Source of the DNA: Bacteroidales bacterium
GTDB taxonomy: Bacteria > Bacteroidota > Bacteroidia > Bacteroidales > Paludibacteraceae
Direction: 5' to 3'
DNA length: 64,000 nt
NCBI GenBank assembly: GCA_015061165.1
Contig: SUXC01000004.1
Coordinates: forward strand, 104,182 to 168,181
The position numbers and the translations under genes were made by a program. Of the stretch, positions 31,055 through 40,168 are shown piece by piece; within the stretch, counting starts at the first letter, position 1, and the number at the start of each line of letters is the position of its first letter. Below the pieces are notes generated by a model that worked only from the letters and a program-made list of their open reading frames with translations, was not told the origin of the DNA and did not search any database.

Positions 31055-32190
31055 AAAAGATTCAAATGGTAGATCTGCAAACGCAGTATCAACACATCAA
31101 AGAAGATATTGATCGCGGCATACAAGCCGTGATTGACTCCGCAGCATTCATCAAAGGTCCTGCGGTAAAGAGTTTCCAAGAACACTTAGAGGCTTATACG
31201 GGTGCCAAGCACGTCATTCCCGTTGGCAACGGAACAGATGCGCTGCAAATAGCCCTGATGGCATTAGGTCTGAAGCCTGGTGATGAGGTTATTACCCCTA
31301 CCTTCACTTTTATCGCTACAGCCGAAGTGGTGGCATTATTGGGTCTGAAGCCCGTAGTAGTAGATGTGGATTGGGACACCATGAATATCTCCGTGGAAGC
31401 GATTCGCAAAGCCATCACCCCACGCACCAAAGTGATAGTACCCGTCCACCTGTTTGGTCAGTGTGCAGACATGGATGCCATCATGGACATCGCACGCGAA
31501 CATAACCTATACGTAGTAGAGGATTCTTGCCAAGCCATAGGTGCCCAATACACCCATGCCGATGGCACGGTGCGTCAAGCATCGACTATCGGACATATCG
31601 GCTGCACCAGTTTCTTCCCATCGAAGAACCTCGGTTGCTACGGCGATGGCGGGGCTATCTTCACCAATGATGACAGTTTAGCAGCACAAATGCGCGCCAT
31701 TGCCAACCATGGTATGGTTATTCGCTATCACCATGATACAGTGGGCGTTAATTCACGTTTGGACAGTATCCAAGCAGCCGTATTGGATGCTAAGTTGCCA
31801 CACCTGAACGAGTATATTGCTTCACGCCAACGCGCTGCTGCCTATTACGATAACGCTTTTGCCAATCATCCAAACATATTGATTCCTGCTCGTGCAGCAA
31901 AGTCCACACACGTATTCCACCAATACACTTTGCGCCTACAGGATGTCAATCGAGATGCACTACGCGAAGCATTGGCTGAAAAGGGTATCCCCGCTATGAT
32001 ATACTACCCTATCCCATTGCACATGCAAATAGCATATCAAGACCCACGCTATCAAGAAGGCGATTTCCCTGTAGCCGAGAAACTGGCTGCATGTGTGCTC
32101 TCATTGCCTATGCATACCGAGTTGGACGATGAGCAACTGGCATATATCACAAGCAATGTGGTAGAAGCAATCGAAAATTGTAAATTGTAA
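31051..32190 (+). CDS. DegT/DnrJ/EryC1/StrS aminotransferase
   Basis: 379 aa PLP enzyme that aminates keto-sugars on nucleotide carriers. Motifs: GNGTDALQIALMALGLKPGDEVITPTFTFIAT, VEDSCQAIGAQY, the PLP-lysine segment SFFPSKNLGCYGDGGAIFTN, and GVNSRLDSIQAAVL. The partner sugar pathway is not in the window. The last codons (NCKL) and stop fall in an AATTGTAAATTG repeat. Coupled to the YbbR gene by ATGA. Confidence 0.92.
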   Translation: MKKIQMVDLQTQYQHIKEDIDRGIQAVIDSAAFIKGPAVKSFQEHLEAYTGAKHVIPVGNGTDALQIALMALGLKPGDEVITPTFTFIATAEVVALLGLKPVVVDVDWDTMNISVEAIRKAITPRTKVIVPVHLFGQCADMDAIMDIAREHNLYVVEDSCQAIGAQYTHADGTVRQASTIGHIGCTSFFPSKNLGCYGDGGAIFTNDDSLAAQMRAIANHGMVIRYHHDTVGVNSRLDSIQAAVLDAKLPHLNEYIASRQRAAAYYDNAFANHPNILIPARAAKSTHVFHQYTLRLQDVNRDALREALAEKGIPAMIYYPIPLHMQIAYQDPRYQEGDFPVAEKLAACVLSLPMHTELDDEQLAYITSNVVEAIENCKL

Positions 32191-32200
32191 ATTGTAAATA
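32174..32200. repeat. AAATTGT tandem tract across the stop codon
   Basis: Three and a half AAATTGT units: the first two encode the end of the aminotransferase, the third lies in the spacer before rpoN. Confidence 0.75.
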
Positions 32201-32203
32201 CCT

Positions 32204-33661
32204 ATGTCTTCACTCACACTAACCCAACAACAGAAACTCCAAACAAAATTATCGCCTGCACAGATTCAGGTGATGCGCATGCTGGAGCTACCTGCGTGTG
32301 AGTTGCAAGCGCGTATCAATGAAGAATTGCAGGAAAATCCTGCCTTGGAAGAGGGATTAGACAAGACACAAGAGATGGATTTCCAAGAGCAAGACCTCAA
32401 CGACGAATATCAAAATCCGCTGCAAAACGAGGACTTCAACTATGATGACTACGTGCAGGATGATGACATCAGCGAGCGTACATACAACACTCGCTCGCAA
32501 GAGAGTGTACGAGAGGATATTCCATTTTCCGTGGGAATGAGTTTTGGCGAATACCTCAAATCGCAAATCTACCTCACCAAGATGGACAAACCCGATAGGC
32601 ATATCGCCAAGTTTGTTGTAGGCAATATAGATGAAAATGGCTATCTGCGCCGTACCGCCGAGGAGTTGGTAGATGACCTCAGTTTCCAAGAAGGTATCGT
32701 GGTAACAGATGAAAAAATGCAATCTATCATCGCACAGATACAGCAGTTTGACCCTCCTGGGGTGGCTGCATACGACTTGCAAGACTGCTTATTGATTCAA
32801 TTACAGCAGAAGGAGCAAACAGCCAATGTGGGTCTGGCGATGAAAATCTTGTCGCAACACTTTGACATATTCTCGCGCAAGCAATACAACAAAATCATGC
32901 AGCGCATGGATATTACCGAGGAGCAACTCAAAGGGGCTATATCTGAGATTACTCGTTTGAACCCACGACCAGGCAACAATTGGTTAGGAACGGTATATGA
33001 TAGAAATCAATCCGTAGTAGTACCCGACTTCTATGTGGAAGAAGAAAACGACGAACTGATTGTTACATTAAATCAAGGCGATATACCACCCCTGCATGTT
33101 TCGCCCGAATACAGCCAAATGTTGGATATGTATTCTCAAACAGAAAAGTCGCATACAAGCAACCGCGAGGCTGCACGCTTTGTCAAAGACAAAATCGATG
33201 CTGCCAAATGGTTTATTGATGCCATACGCCAACGCAACGAGACAATGATGCAAACCATGAGCGCCATCGTGGCATACCAACGCGAGTTCTTCCTACAAGG
33301 CGATAGCTCATACCTCAAACCAATGGTTCTCAAGGATATAGCAGACCGTATTGGACACGATGTATCAACCATCTCGCGCGTTTGTAGCAACAAATATGTG
33401 CAAACACAGTTTGGTACATTTGCCCTCAAGTATTTCTTCTCCGAATCCATCACCAAGCAGGACGGAGGCGAAATATCTACCCGCGAAATCAAAGATAAAG
33501 TGCGCGAGGTGATTGCCAACGAAGACAAAACACGCCCTATCACAGATGATGAATTGGTGGAGATACTGCATGAGAGTGGCTATGCGATTGCTCGCCGAAC
33601 TGTAGCCAAGTACCGCGAACAATTAGGTATTCCTGTTGCTCGACTACGTTACCAGATATAA
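32204..33661 (+). CDS. rpoN: RNA polymerase sigma-54 factor
   Basis: 485 aa. Region I is Gln/Leu-rich (LTQQQKLQTKLSPAQIQVMRML), followed by an acidic region II (residues about 50-110), the core-binding domain and the HTH, and the RpoN box ARRTVAKYREQLGIP near the end. Directs transcription from -24/-12 promoters with an enhancer-binding protein. No such activator gene is in the window. Confidence 0.96.
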   Translation: MSSLTLTQQQKLQTKLSPAQIQVMRMLELPACELQARINEELQENPALEEGLDKTQEMDFQEQDLNDEYQNPLQNEDFNYDDYVQDDDISERTYNTRSQESVREDIPFSVGMSFGEYLKSQIYLTKMDKPDRHIAKFVVGNIDENGYLRRTAEELVDDLSFQEGIVVTDEKMQSIIAQIQQFDPPGVAAYDLQDCLLIQLQQKEQTANVGLAMKILSQHFDIFSRKQYNKIMQRMDITEEQLKGAISEITRLNPRPGNNWLGTVYDRNQSVVVPDFYVEEENDELIVTLNQGDIPPLHVSPEYSQMLDMYSQTEKSHTSNREAARFVKDKIDAAKWFIDAIRQRNETMMQTMSAIVAYQREFFLQGDSSYLKPMVLKDIADRIGHDVSTISRVCSNKYVQTQFGTFALKYFFSESITKQDGGEISTREIKDKVREVIANEDKTRPITDDELVEILHESGYAIARRTVAKYREQLGIPVARLRYQI

Positions 33662-33667
33662 GGAGTT

Positions 33668-34300
33668 ATGCCACAGTTATTCAACATCTTGTCCCGAGCA
33701 TTAAGTATTATGCTGCACCCCTTATTCATGCCTACATACGGCATGATACTGTATATGGCAGCCATGCTGGTGCGTACACCCAATTTACCCAGCATATACA
33801 TCTATACCAGTGTTATCACTACTTTTGTACTCACTGCATTGATTCCGATTATCCTCATGCTGATTCTCTGGAAACGCGGAAGTATCTCCTCATTGCATAT
33901 CGACAATGCCAGCGAGCGCACAACACCTTATATATATACACTTATTTGCTTTGCATTTTGGTGCTATTTCGTGGGAGATATCCTCAAGATGCCTGTCGTG
34001 TGGTTGATAGTGGCTATTGGAGCCACCGCTGCATTGTTGGCTGTAACAATTATCAATCGTTGGTGGAAAATATCAGCACACCTCACCGCAATGGGAGGGT
34101 TGTTGGGGGGTGCATTTAGTATCGCATTGTACTACAGCGCGTTACCTACCCTGTTGATTATCGGCATACTGATCGTATCCTTGCTACTCATGTATGCGCG
34201 CCTCTATCTCAACGCACATACCCCCATGCAAGTGGTATGTGGATATATCTTAGGTTTAGTATGCACATTCACTCCTAATCTCATTATATTTCATGCGTAA
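33668..34300 (+). CDS. PAP2-like membrane phosphatase family protein
   Basis: 210 aa with about six membrane helices. SAHLTAMGG and ARLYLNAHTPMQVVCGYILG sit where PAP2 enzymes have S-G-H and S-R-x(5)-H-x(3)-D/Q. The catalytic His residues are plausible, but the first motif reads SAH and the Arg sits in ARLYLNAH. Possibly a lipid phosphatase. Overlaps the DUF4105 gene by eight bases. Confidence 0.65.
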   Translation: MPQLFNILSRALSIMLHPLFMPTYGMILYMAAMLVRTPNLPSIYIYTSVITTFVLTALIPIILMLILWKRGSISSLHIDNASERTTPYIYTLICFAFWCYFVGDILKMPVVWLIVAIGATAALLAVTIINRWWKISAHLTAMGGLLGGAFSIALYYSALPTLLIIGILIVSLLLMYARLYLNAHTPMQVVCGYILGLVCTFTPNLIIFHA

Positions 34301-35282
34301 ACACCTATTATTCATCATATTATCCCTCCTGTTTTGCACTCCCCTGAGCGCACAGATCCTCTTGAGCGATAGTGCAAAACTCTACCTATTGACCTGCACT
34401 CCGGGCACAGAAGTGTGGTCAAAATATGGTCATACAGGCATACGTGTTTGCGATGAAGCCAATAAGATGGATATTGTCTTCAATTACGGTATCTTCTCAC
34501 TGATGGAAGATGGATTCTACCTCAAGTTTATCAAGGGCGACACATACTATCAGTTGGGCATTGAGTCGTATTCCCATTTTGTACGGTTCTACAACAAGAT
34601 TGGGCGCAAGACCTATTTGCAGGAACTCAACCTCACACCCGAACAAAAGCATCAAGTATTTGATGCTCTGATGGTTAATTACCAACCCGAAAATCGATTT
34701 TACCTCTACAACTTTGTTTTTGACAATTGTGCCACTCGCCCCTATTACCTGCTCAAAAATGCGTTGCAAGACACTATCATATCATCCTATCAAGGCTATG
34801 CGAACCAGCCTTTTCGCTCTACGATAACCCATTATACAGGCCCTTATTCGTGGGTGGATTTTGGTATTAATCTGGTGTTCGGTTCCAAAGCCGACCAACC
34901 AATGACTAACGAACAACGCCTCTTCCTCCCCGAAGAACTGATGTTCTATCTCTCAGAGGCACACCTATCCGACGGAACGCCATTGGTTATTCACGAGAAT
35001 ATAGCACCCTTTGAGATAGCACCCGTGCCTTGGTATGCCGATTGTCGATTCGGCATTGCTCTTTTTGCGTTGCTGATGGTGCTTATTAGTTGGTGGGATA
35101 GAAAACGCAACAAATTGTCATGGTGGCTTGATGCTATACTCGGTTTGGTTTATCTTGTACTGTTGGCGATTGTTATTTTCTTAACATTCTTCTCGGTTCA
35201 TCCATTGGTTGGATTTAGTTGGAGATTACTTATTTTACCCCTTATTCATCTATGCGCAAGACTTATTTATTGGCTACGCTGA
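34293..35282 (+). CDS. DUF4105 membrane protein (Lnb N-terminal-like)
   Basis: 329 aa. A signal peptide to about residue 20 is followed by the DUF4105 domain: YLLTCTPGTEVWSKYGHTGIRV with the conserved H, FNYGIF and YNFVFDNCATRPYYLL with N and C. Three membrane helices lie at the C-terminus (residues about 250-328). The domain looks like a periplasmic hydrolase, but its activity is unknown. Its last 31 bases overlap the next gene. Confidence 0.8.
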   Translation: MRKHLLFIILSLLFCTPLSAQILLSDSAKLYLLTCTPGTEVWSKYGHTGIRVCDEANKMDIVFNYGIFSLMEDGFYLKFIKGDTYYQLGIESYSHFVRFYNKIGRKTYLQELNLTPEQKHQVFDALMVNYQPENRFYLYNFVFDNCATRPYYLLKNALQDTIISSYQGYANQPFRSTITHYTGPYSWVDFGINLVFGSKADQPMTNEQRLFLPEELMFYLSEAHLSDGTPLVIHENIAPFEIAPVPWYADCRFGIALFALLMVLISWWDRKRNKLSWWLDAILGLVYLVLLAIVIFLTFFSVHPLVGFSWRLLILPLIHLCARLIYWLR

Positions 35283-36730
35283 TAGCCTTCCTCTGTATTC
35301 TTCCCATATCGCTTTTCGCCACTCAACCACGCCTGACGGTGGTGGTTGTGGTAGACGGTATGACCCAAGAAAATCTTAACCAACTGCGCCCTTTCTGGTC
35401 AGCAGGAGGACTGCGTACCCTAAGCGAAGAGGCGTTTCAAACCACTATTCATTTCCCCCATCTGGTCAATGGTGGACAAGAGACTACCGCTACGCTCATG
35501 ACGGGTACTACTCCTTCGCGCCACGGATTTATGTATGACCAATATTTTGATCGCTTGTACCGCACCACGTTCGATGTACTGCATGACAGTCAGACATCGG
35601 GTATCGGCACCACCTTGCAACTCTCCCCACGCGCTATTGCTACGACCACTATCACCGATGAATGGCGTATCCTGCATGGTCAGAATGCCAATATCTATGC
35701 TATCGGTCTGCAACCACAAGCCACCATTCTGCTGGCAGGACATGCTGCCAACGCCTGCTGTTGGTTAGACCCTTCCTCGCTCAAATGGGCTACAACCTCG
35801 TGCTACTCAGAGGGTTTGCCTTCCGCAGCAGACGCTATGAACATGAGCGGAAGAATCAATCAGTTAGCCGAAAAGACTTGGACACCACGTCTGGAGATAG
35901 CCAACTATACCTCGCCTACCAAGGATGAGCGTAGGCGTTCCTTCAGTTACCTGCCTAAAACCGACCTGCTGCACACTCCTGCGGCGAACACCTTGGCCAT
36001 CGAATTGGCACTCAACCTACAACAGACCAAAAACTTAGGCGAAGATAACATACCCGATCTATTGCTACTGCAACTCACCACCAATTCGCCCAAGGCTACA
36101 TCGGATGCCATCGCTTCTGCCGAACAGGAAGATATGTACCTCGGTATTAATCAAGACTTGGGCTATCTGATGGACCAACTCAACCAACGCATTGGCAAAA
36201 GCAACTACCAAGTGCTGCTTGTAGGTCGCCCCACCAAAGGGCACTCCACCAAGACACTCGACATGGCGGGTATTGCTGTGCAACGATTCAATTTGGACCG
36301 TGCTACGGCACTCACCAGCACCTACCTTATGGCTATTTACGGTCATGAGCGATGGATAGATGGCGGCTTCGGACCATACATTTTCCTCAATCGCACACTC
36401 ATTGAGCAGAAACGCCTTTCCTTAGAAACCATACAACGTCAAGTGGCGAACTTCATCATGGACTTTGAGGGTGTGCAAGTAGCATTCCCTATCCACGAAG
36501 CAATATTATCAGAGTATAGTCCCTCTATCTATAGACGTCAAGCAGGCGATGTCTTTTTCCAACTGCAAGACCATTGGATACTGGACACCAACGACAAAAT
36601 GCAGTATGATTATGTCATTGAGCCTAACCCCACTGCACCGTTGATGCTTTGGTCGGCTACATTGCGCACTTTCCCCGAGAAGGAATTAGATGCCACAGAC
36701 GTCAAATCCCTATTAATCAATAGTAAATAG
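35252..36730 (+). CDS. Alkaline phosphatase family protein, active site diverged
   Basis: 492 aa from the ATG at 35252 (signal peptide MRKTYLLATLIAFLCILPIS). The domain start VVVVVDGMTQENLNQLRPFW and GGQETTATLMTGTTPSRHGFM place it with PafA / nucleotide-pyrophosphatase-type phosphatases (metal Asp; Thr nucleophile position). The usual T-x-D-H-G metal motif is replaced by VLLVGRPTKGHS, so catalysis may be lost or changed. The last residues (INSK) and stop are encoded by AATAGTAAATAG repeat sequence. Confidence 0.75.
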   Translation: MRKTYLLATLIAFLCILPISLFATQPRLTVVVVVDGMTQENLNQLRPFWSAGGLRTLSEEAFQTTIHFPHLVNGGQETTATLMTGTTPSRHGFMYDQYFDRLYRTTFDVLHDSQTSGIGTTLQLSPRAIATTTITDEWRILHGQNANIYAIGLQPQATILLAGHAANACCWLDPSSLKWATTSCYSEGLPSAADAMNMSGRINQLAEKTWTPRLEIANYTSPTKDERRRSFSYLPKTDLLHTPAANTLAIELALNLQQTKNLGEDNIPDLLLLQLTTNSPKATSDAIASAEQEDMYLGINQDLGYLMDQLNQRIGKSNYQVLLVGRPTKGHSTKTLDMAGIAVQRFNLDRATALTSTYLMAIYGHERWIDGGFGPYIFLNRTLIEQKRLSLETIQRQVANFIMDFEGVQVAFPIHEAILSEYSPSIYRRQAGDVFFQLQDHWILDTNDKMQYDYVIEPNPTAPLMLWSATLRTFPEKELDATDVKSLLINSK

Positions 36731-36767
36731 TAAATTGTAAATAGTAAATTGTCAAATAGTAAATAAT
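36717..36767. repeat. AAATAGT / AAATTGT tandem tract across the stop codon
   Basis: Six or seven degenerate 7-8-base units run from the phosphatase stop codon to the DUF4494 start. Confidence 0.8.
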
Positions 36768-37181
36768 ATGATATTCTACGAAATCAAAATTAGTTATACC
36801 CGCCAGACTGGCGAGGATAACCCAGCAGCAGTCAAAGAGACATACATGGTCGAGGGTCTTACTTGTGCCGATGTAGAGAACCGTCTCATAGAAGAAATCA
36901 AGCCTTTTATTTCAGGCGAATGGGAAGTAAAAACATGCAAACAGGTGCAATTCTACGACCTTATTCCATCTCCAGAAGGCGATCGTTGGTACAAAGCACG
37001 CGTGGAGATGATTACCATTGAAGATAATGGCAAAGAGAAGCGCAAAGCGGTATCTATCTACGTACAAGCAGGCAATGTTACCGAAGCCAACAAGACACTG
37101 CAACAATCGCTCAGCAACCTTGATTGCGAGGTAGTTAGCATTACTCGTTCACCAATCCTGGAGGTCTTCCGAGCAGTATAA
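36768..37181 (+). CDS. DUF4494 protein
   Basis: 137 aa. FYEIKISYTRQTGEDNPAAVKETYMVEG opens the domain and a C-terminal VVSITRSPILEVF closes it, as in this Bacteroidota-specific family of unknown role. Cytosolic, with no catalytic motif visible. Often near yggS in this order. Confidence 0.85.
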   Translation: MIFYEIKISYTRQTGEDNPAAVKETYMVEGLTCADVENRLIEEIKPFISGEWEVKTCKQVQFYDLIPSPEGDRWYKARVEMITIEDNGKEKRKAVSIYVQAGNVTEANKTLQQSLSNLDCEVVSITRSPILEVFRAV

Positions 37182-37193
37182 TAAGTAAGAATT

Positions 37194-37895
37194 TTGAATT
37201 TTGAATTAAGAAATACGGCGCAGAATCTCGCTGAGATTCGTAAACATATACCTCAATATGTAACGCTTGTTTGTGTGAGTAAGTTTCACCCTGCGGAAGC
37301 AATTATGGAGGCATACAACGCTGGCGAAAGGGATTTTGGTGAGAGCCGTGTGCAGGAATTACTACCTAAATACGAGGCTTTGCCCAAGGATATTCGTTGG
37401 CATTTTATTGGTCATTTGCAGACCAACAAGGTCAAGATGATTGTGCCCTTTGTCCATCTTATTCATTCGGTGGACAGTGTGCGATTACTGGAAACCATCA
37501 ACCGCGAGGCGGAGAAAATCCAGCGCAAGGTGCGAGTGCTATTAGAGGTGCATGTGGCTAAGGAAGAAACCAAATCAGGCTTCAGTCCAGAGGAAATAGC
37601 CTCTCTCAACACTAAACTCTCAACACTAAACTATGTTGAAGTTTGCGGTATCATGGGCATGGCAACCAACACCGATGATGTGGAAGAGTGGCGCCGTTGC
37701 TTCCGTGAGATCAAAGCCCTCGCCGCTCACCTATTGCCTATAGTCCATAGCGAAGCGTCCAATAGCTCGCATGGCGAGCGTCCTCAGATTTCCATGGGTA
37801 TGTCCGATGACTATCTCATAGCGATAGAGGAAGGCAGCAACATGGTACGCATTGGGTCATCTATCTTCGGCGAAAGAAAATACCCAAACCTCTAA
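37194..37895 (+). CDS. yggS: YggS family PLP-binding protein
   Basis: 233 aa. Binds PLP and buffers its supply. PLP lysine in TLVCVSKFHPAEAI, then GERDFGESRVQELLPKY, WHFIGHLQTNKVK and GMSDDYLIAIEEGSNMVRIGSSIFG. No ATG exists before the PLP lysine, so the start must be the TTG at 37194, which is itself part of a TTTTGAATTTTGAATTAAG repeat. Two stretches look like repeat-derived insertions: residues about 137-149 (LNTKLSTLNYVE, AACACTAAACTCTC repeat) and 182-197. Confidence 0.9.
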   Translation: MNFELRNTAQNLAEIRKHIPQYVTLVCVSKFHPAEAIMEAYNAGERDFGESRVQELLPKYEALPKDIRWHFIGHLQTNKVKMIVPFVHLIHSVDSVRLLETINREAEKIQRKVRVLLEVHVAKEETKSGFSPEEIASLNTKLSTLNYVEVCGIMGMATNTDDVEEWRRCFREIKALAAHLLPIVHSEASNSSHGERPQISMGMSDDYLIAIEEGSNMVRIGSSIFGERKYPNL

Positions 37896-37942
37896 ACACT
37901 AAACAGTAGGCGCTCTGCGCCGTCCACTAAACAAAACAAATT

Positions 37943-38539
37943 ATGACTATTATCCTTGATATGGGTGGCGTGCTGATGTTGCACAATATGCCCGAATGTA
38001 TTAAACGTTTTCAGGCAATGCTTGGTACTCGCGTGATGCAGAATGTGTTAGGTCTTGCTTCTAATGGCGAAGGCATCGAAGACACACTGATGGAGCAATA
38101 CGAGAAAGGCGATATATCTACCGACGAGTTTATCAATACGATTCTGCAATACGCCTCGCAAGGTACTACGCGTGAGGAGGTGATTGCCGCATGGAACACC
38201 ATGCACGGAGGTATTCCATTCGAGCGTTTGGAGCAAATTAAAACTTGGAAAGCGGCAGGTCATCGTCTATTCCTACTCAGCAACAACAACGAGTTACATT
38301 GGCAGGACATTCATCAGGTGTACGACATGTCGGTTTTTGAGCATTGTTTTGCTTCTCACCTCATGCATGTGAGCAAACCTGCTCTCGCTATTTACGAGGC
38401 TGTAGATGCCCACCTCAAGGCATTAGGTTGTGAGCAGCCTTTCCATTTCGTGGATGATATAGCCATCAACCGCCATGTGGCAGAGATTCTGGGTTGGGTT
38501 ACCTACCCTACTTTGGATGATGTGCCAGTAGAGGTATAA
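37943..38539 (+). CDS. HAD-family hydrolase
   Basis: 198 aa. HAD motif I reads ILDMGGVLML (nucleophile Asp present; the second Asp is replaced by Gly, as in a subset of HAD-IA proteins), motif II LLSNNN, the lysine in HVSKPALAIYEA and acidic motif IV FVDDIAIN. Small-molecule phosphatase of unknown substrate. Convergent with sdaA. Confidence 0.85.
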   Translation: MTIILDMGGVLMLHNMPECIKRFQAMLGTRVMQNVLGLASNGEGIEDTLMEQYEKGDISTDEFINTILQYASQGTTREEVIAAWNTMHGGIPFERLEQIKTWKAAGHRLFLLSNNNELHWQDIHQVYDMSVFEHCFASHLMHVSKPALAIYEAVDAHLKALGCEQPFHFVDDIAINRHVAEILGWVTYPTLDDVPVEV

Positions 38540-38552
38540 GTTAGCCTCCGTT

Positions 38553-39776
38553 TTATTTTCTATCATCGCCAATGGCAGCCAGACCGCCTTGCGATGTCTC
38601 TTTGTAGAGTGATGGCAGGTCGTGTCCTGTCTGCTTCATCACATCCACCACGCGGTCGAAGGATACGCTGTGCGTACCATCGGAGAAGGCGGAATACATA
38701 TTGCTATCCAACGCACGCGCTGCTGCAAAAGCATTACGCTCTATGCAGGGTATCTGTACCAAACCACACACAGGGTCGCATGTCATACCCAAGTGGTGCT
38801 CAAGACCCATCTCTGCGGCATATTCTATTTGCGCCAATGTTCCGCCAAACAACTGATTTACAGCACCCGATGCCATCGCACATGCTACACCTACCTCGCC
38901 TTGGCAACCCACTTCAGCGCCTGAGATAGAGGCATTCTCCTTCACTACGTTTCCTAATAAACCTGCTGTAGCCAATGCATGTAAGATTCGCGTTTCGGAG
39001 AAATCGCGCGAACGCCATGTATGATACAACACCGCTGGCAATACGCCACATGAGCCGCATGTGGGAGCAGTAACAATCTTGCCACCCGATGCATTCTCTT
39101 CGCTCACAGCCAAAGCGTAGGAAAACACCAAACCACGGGTACGCAGATTATCTTTGTATCCCGCCACCTTGATATAATAACTGGCTGCTTTTCTGCGTAG
39201 GTGCAGTGGACCAGGCAACACACCCTCGTGATCCAATCCGCGTTCTACTGCTTCGCGCATTACCTGCCATACCTCACGCAAGTAGTCCCAAATCTCTTTT
39301 CCTTCGTAATGCTCCACATATTCCCAATAATCCCAACCCATATTGTCGCAATACTCCTTGATGTCCGACAATCTCGATAGGGGGTAAATATCCCCATCCT
39401 TATCGCCTTCTGCCTCATCGCCTAATAACCTTGTACCATCAGGATCTTCTGCCAATGCGCCACCGCCAACAGAATATACAATCCACTCATCCAACAAGTT
39501 CCCTGCCTCATCCCACGCGCAAAAACGCATGCCATTAGGGTGAAAAGGCAAAAATTCGTCATGCCACACGATTTCTGCAGTAGGCAGTACATCCAATATC
39601 GCAGCATCGGTCAAGTGCCCTTTGCCTGTTGCAGATAAACTGCCGTATAGATGCGCCTGATAGCGCGCAGCAGTATTGTATCGTTCTTTGAAAAGTTCAG
39701 CAGCCTTGCGAGGCCCCATAGTGTGACTGCTACTGGGACCATAGCCAATGCGAAATATCTCACGAATTGTTTTCAT
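38553..39776 (-). CDS. sdaA: L-serine ammonia-lyase (iron-sulfur)
   Basis: 407 aa, alpha and beta domains fused. The N-terminal domain has GYGPSSSHTMGPRKAAELF. The catalytic domain has TAPTCGSCGVLPAVLYH, EVGCQGEVGVACAMA and MTCDPVCGLVQIPCIERNA, with the cysteines that hold the [4Fe-4S] cluster. Converts L-serine to pyruvate and ammonia. Own promoter at 39801-39809. Confidence 0.95.
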   Translation of the reverse strand: MKTIREIFRIGYGPSSSHTMGPRKAAELFKERYNTAARYQAHLYGSLSATGKGHLTDAAILDVLPTAEIVWHDEFLPFHPNGMRFCAWDEAGNLLDEWIVYSVGGGALAEDPDGTRLLGDEAEGDKDGDIYPLSRLSDIKEYCDNMGWDYWEYVEHYEGKEIWDYLREVWQVMREAVERGLDHEGVLPGPLHLRRKAASYYIKVAGYKDNLRTRGLVFSYALAVSEENASGGKIVTAPTCGSCGVLPAVLYHTWRSRDFSETRILHALATAGLLGNVVKENASISGAEVGCQGEVGVACAMASGAVNQLFGGTLAQIEYAAEMGLEHHLGMTCDPVCGLVQIPCIERNAFAAARALDSNMYSAFSDGTHSVSFDRVVDVMKQTGHDLPSLYKETSQGGLAAIGDDRK

Positions 39777-39800
39777 TGCGGGGTATATTGAAATTACCCT

Positions 39801-39809
39801 GCAAAATTA
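39801..39809 (-). promoter_or_regulatory. Promoter of sdaA
   Basis: Minus-strand TAATTTTGC (complement of 39801-39809) with a GATATATCAAAAAAATG-type upstream region, like the one at 291. Confidence 0.7.
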
Positions 39810-39880
39810 CAACATTTTTTTGATATATCAAAACAAAACCTCTATTTTCCTACAAAAAATGAAGTATTGGATTCAATATT

Positions 39881-40168
39881 CTATTCTTTTCGTTTAGGAT
39901 TCTTTGGAAACCAACCGCGCTCTACACGCTTCTTTTGCTCGAAGAGTTCGAGGATTGACCAAAAACAAGAGAAAGAGATAACACCCAATATGACAGAGAA
40001 ATAGATATTATCAATCAGCAGCGAACCCACCAACATCACTACGCCTACTAATGCAAATACCCACCAGCACTTTGTGCCAAAATAATACTCACCTTTGATG
40101 ACCAAAGGATGAAAAAAGCCAATACACAAAAAGGCTACTAATCCTAATACAATACCTGAGAAATTCAT
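39881..40168 (-). CDS. DUF4491 membrane protein
   Basis: 95 aa with three membrane helices (ILGLVAFLCIGFFHPLVIKGEYYFG..., ALVGVVMLVGSLL, FSVILGVISFSCFW) and a basic tail (KKRVERGWFPKNPKRKE). The HPLVIKGEYYFGTK signature is typical of this Bacteroidota family of unknown function. Starts right after the stop of the 40852 gene (TAAATG). Confidence 0.85.
   Translation of the reverse strand: MNFSGIVLGLVAFLCIGFFHPLVIKGEYYFGTKCWWVFALVGVVMLVGSLLIDNIYFSVILGVISFSCFWSILELFEQKKRVERGWFPKNPKRKE

Noticed and set aside
38553..39776. Frameshift in sdaA
   Set aside because: Looked for because alpha and beta parts can be split genes; here one frame covers both with all cysteines present.
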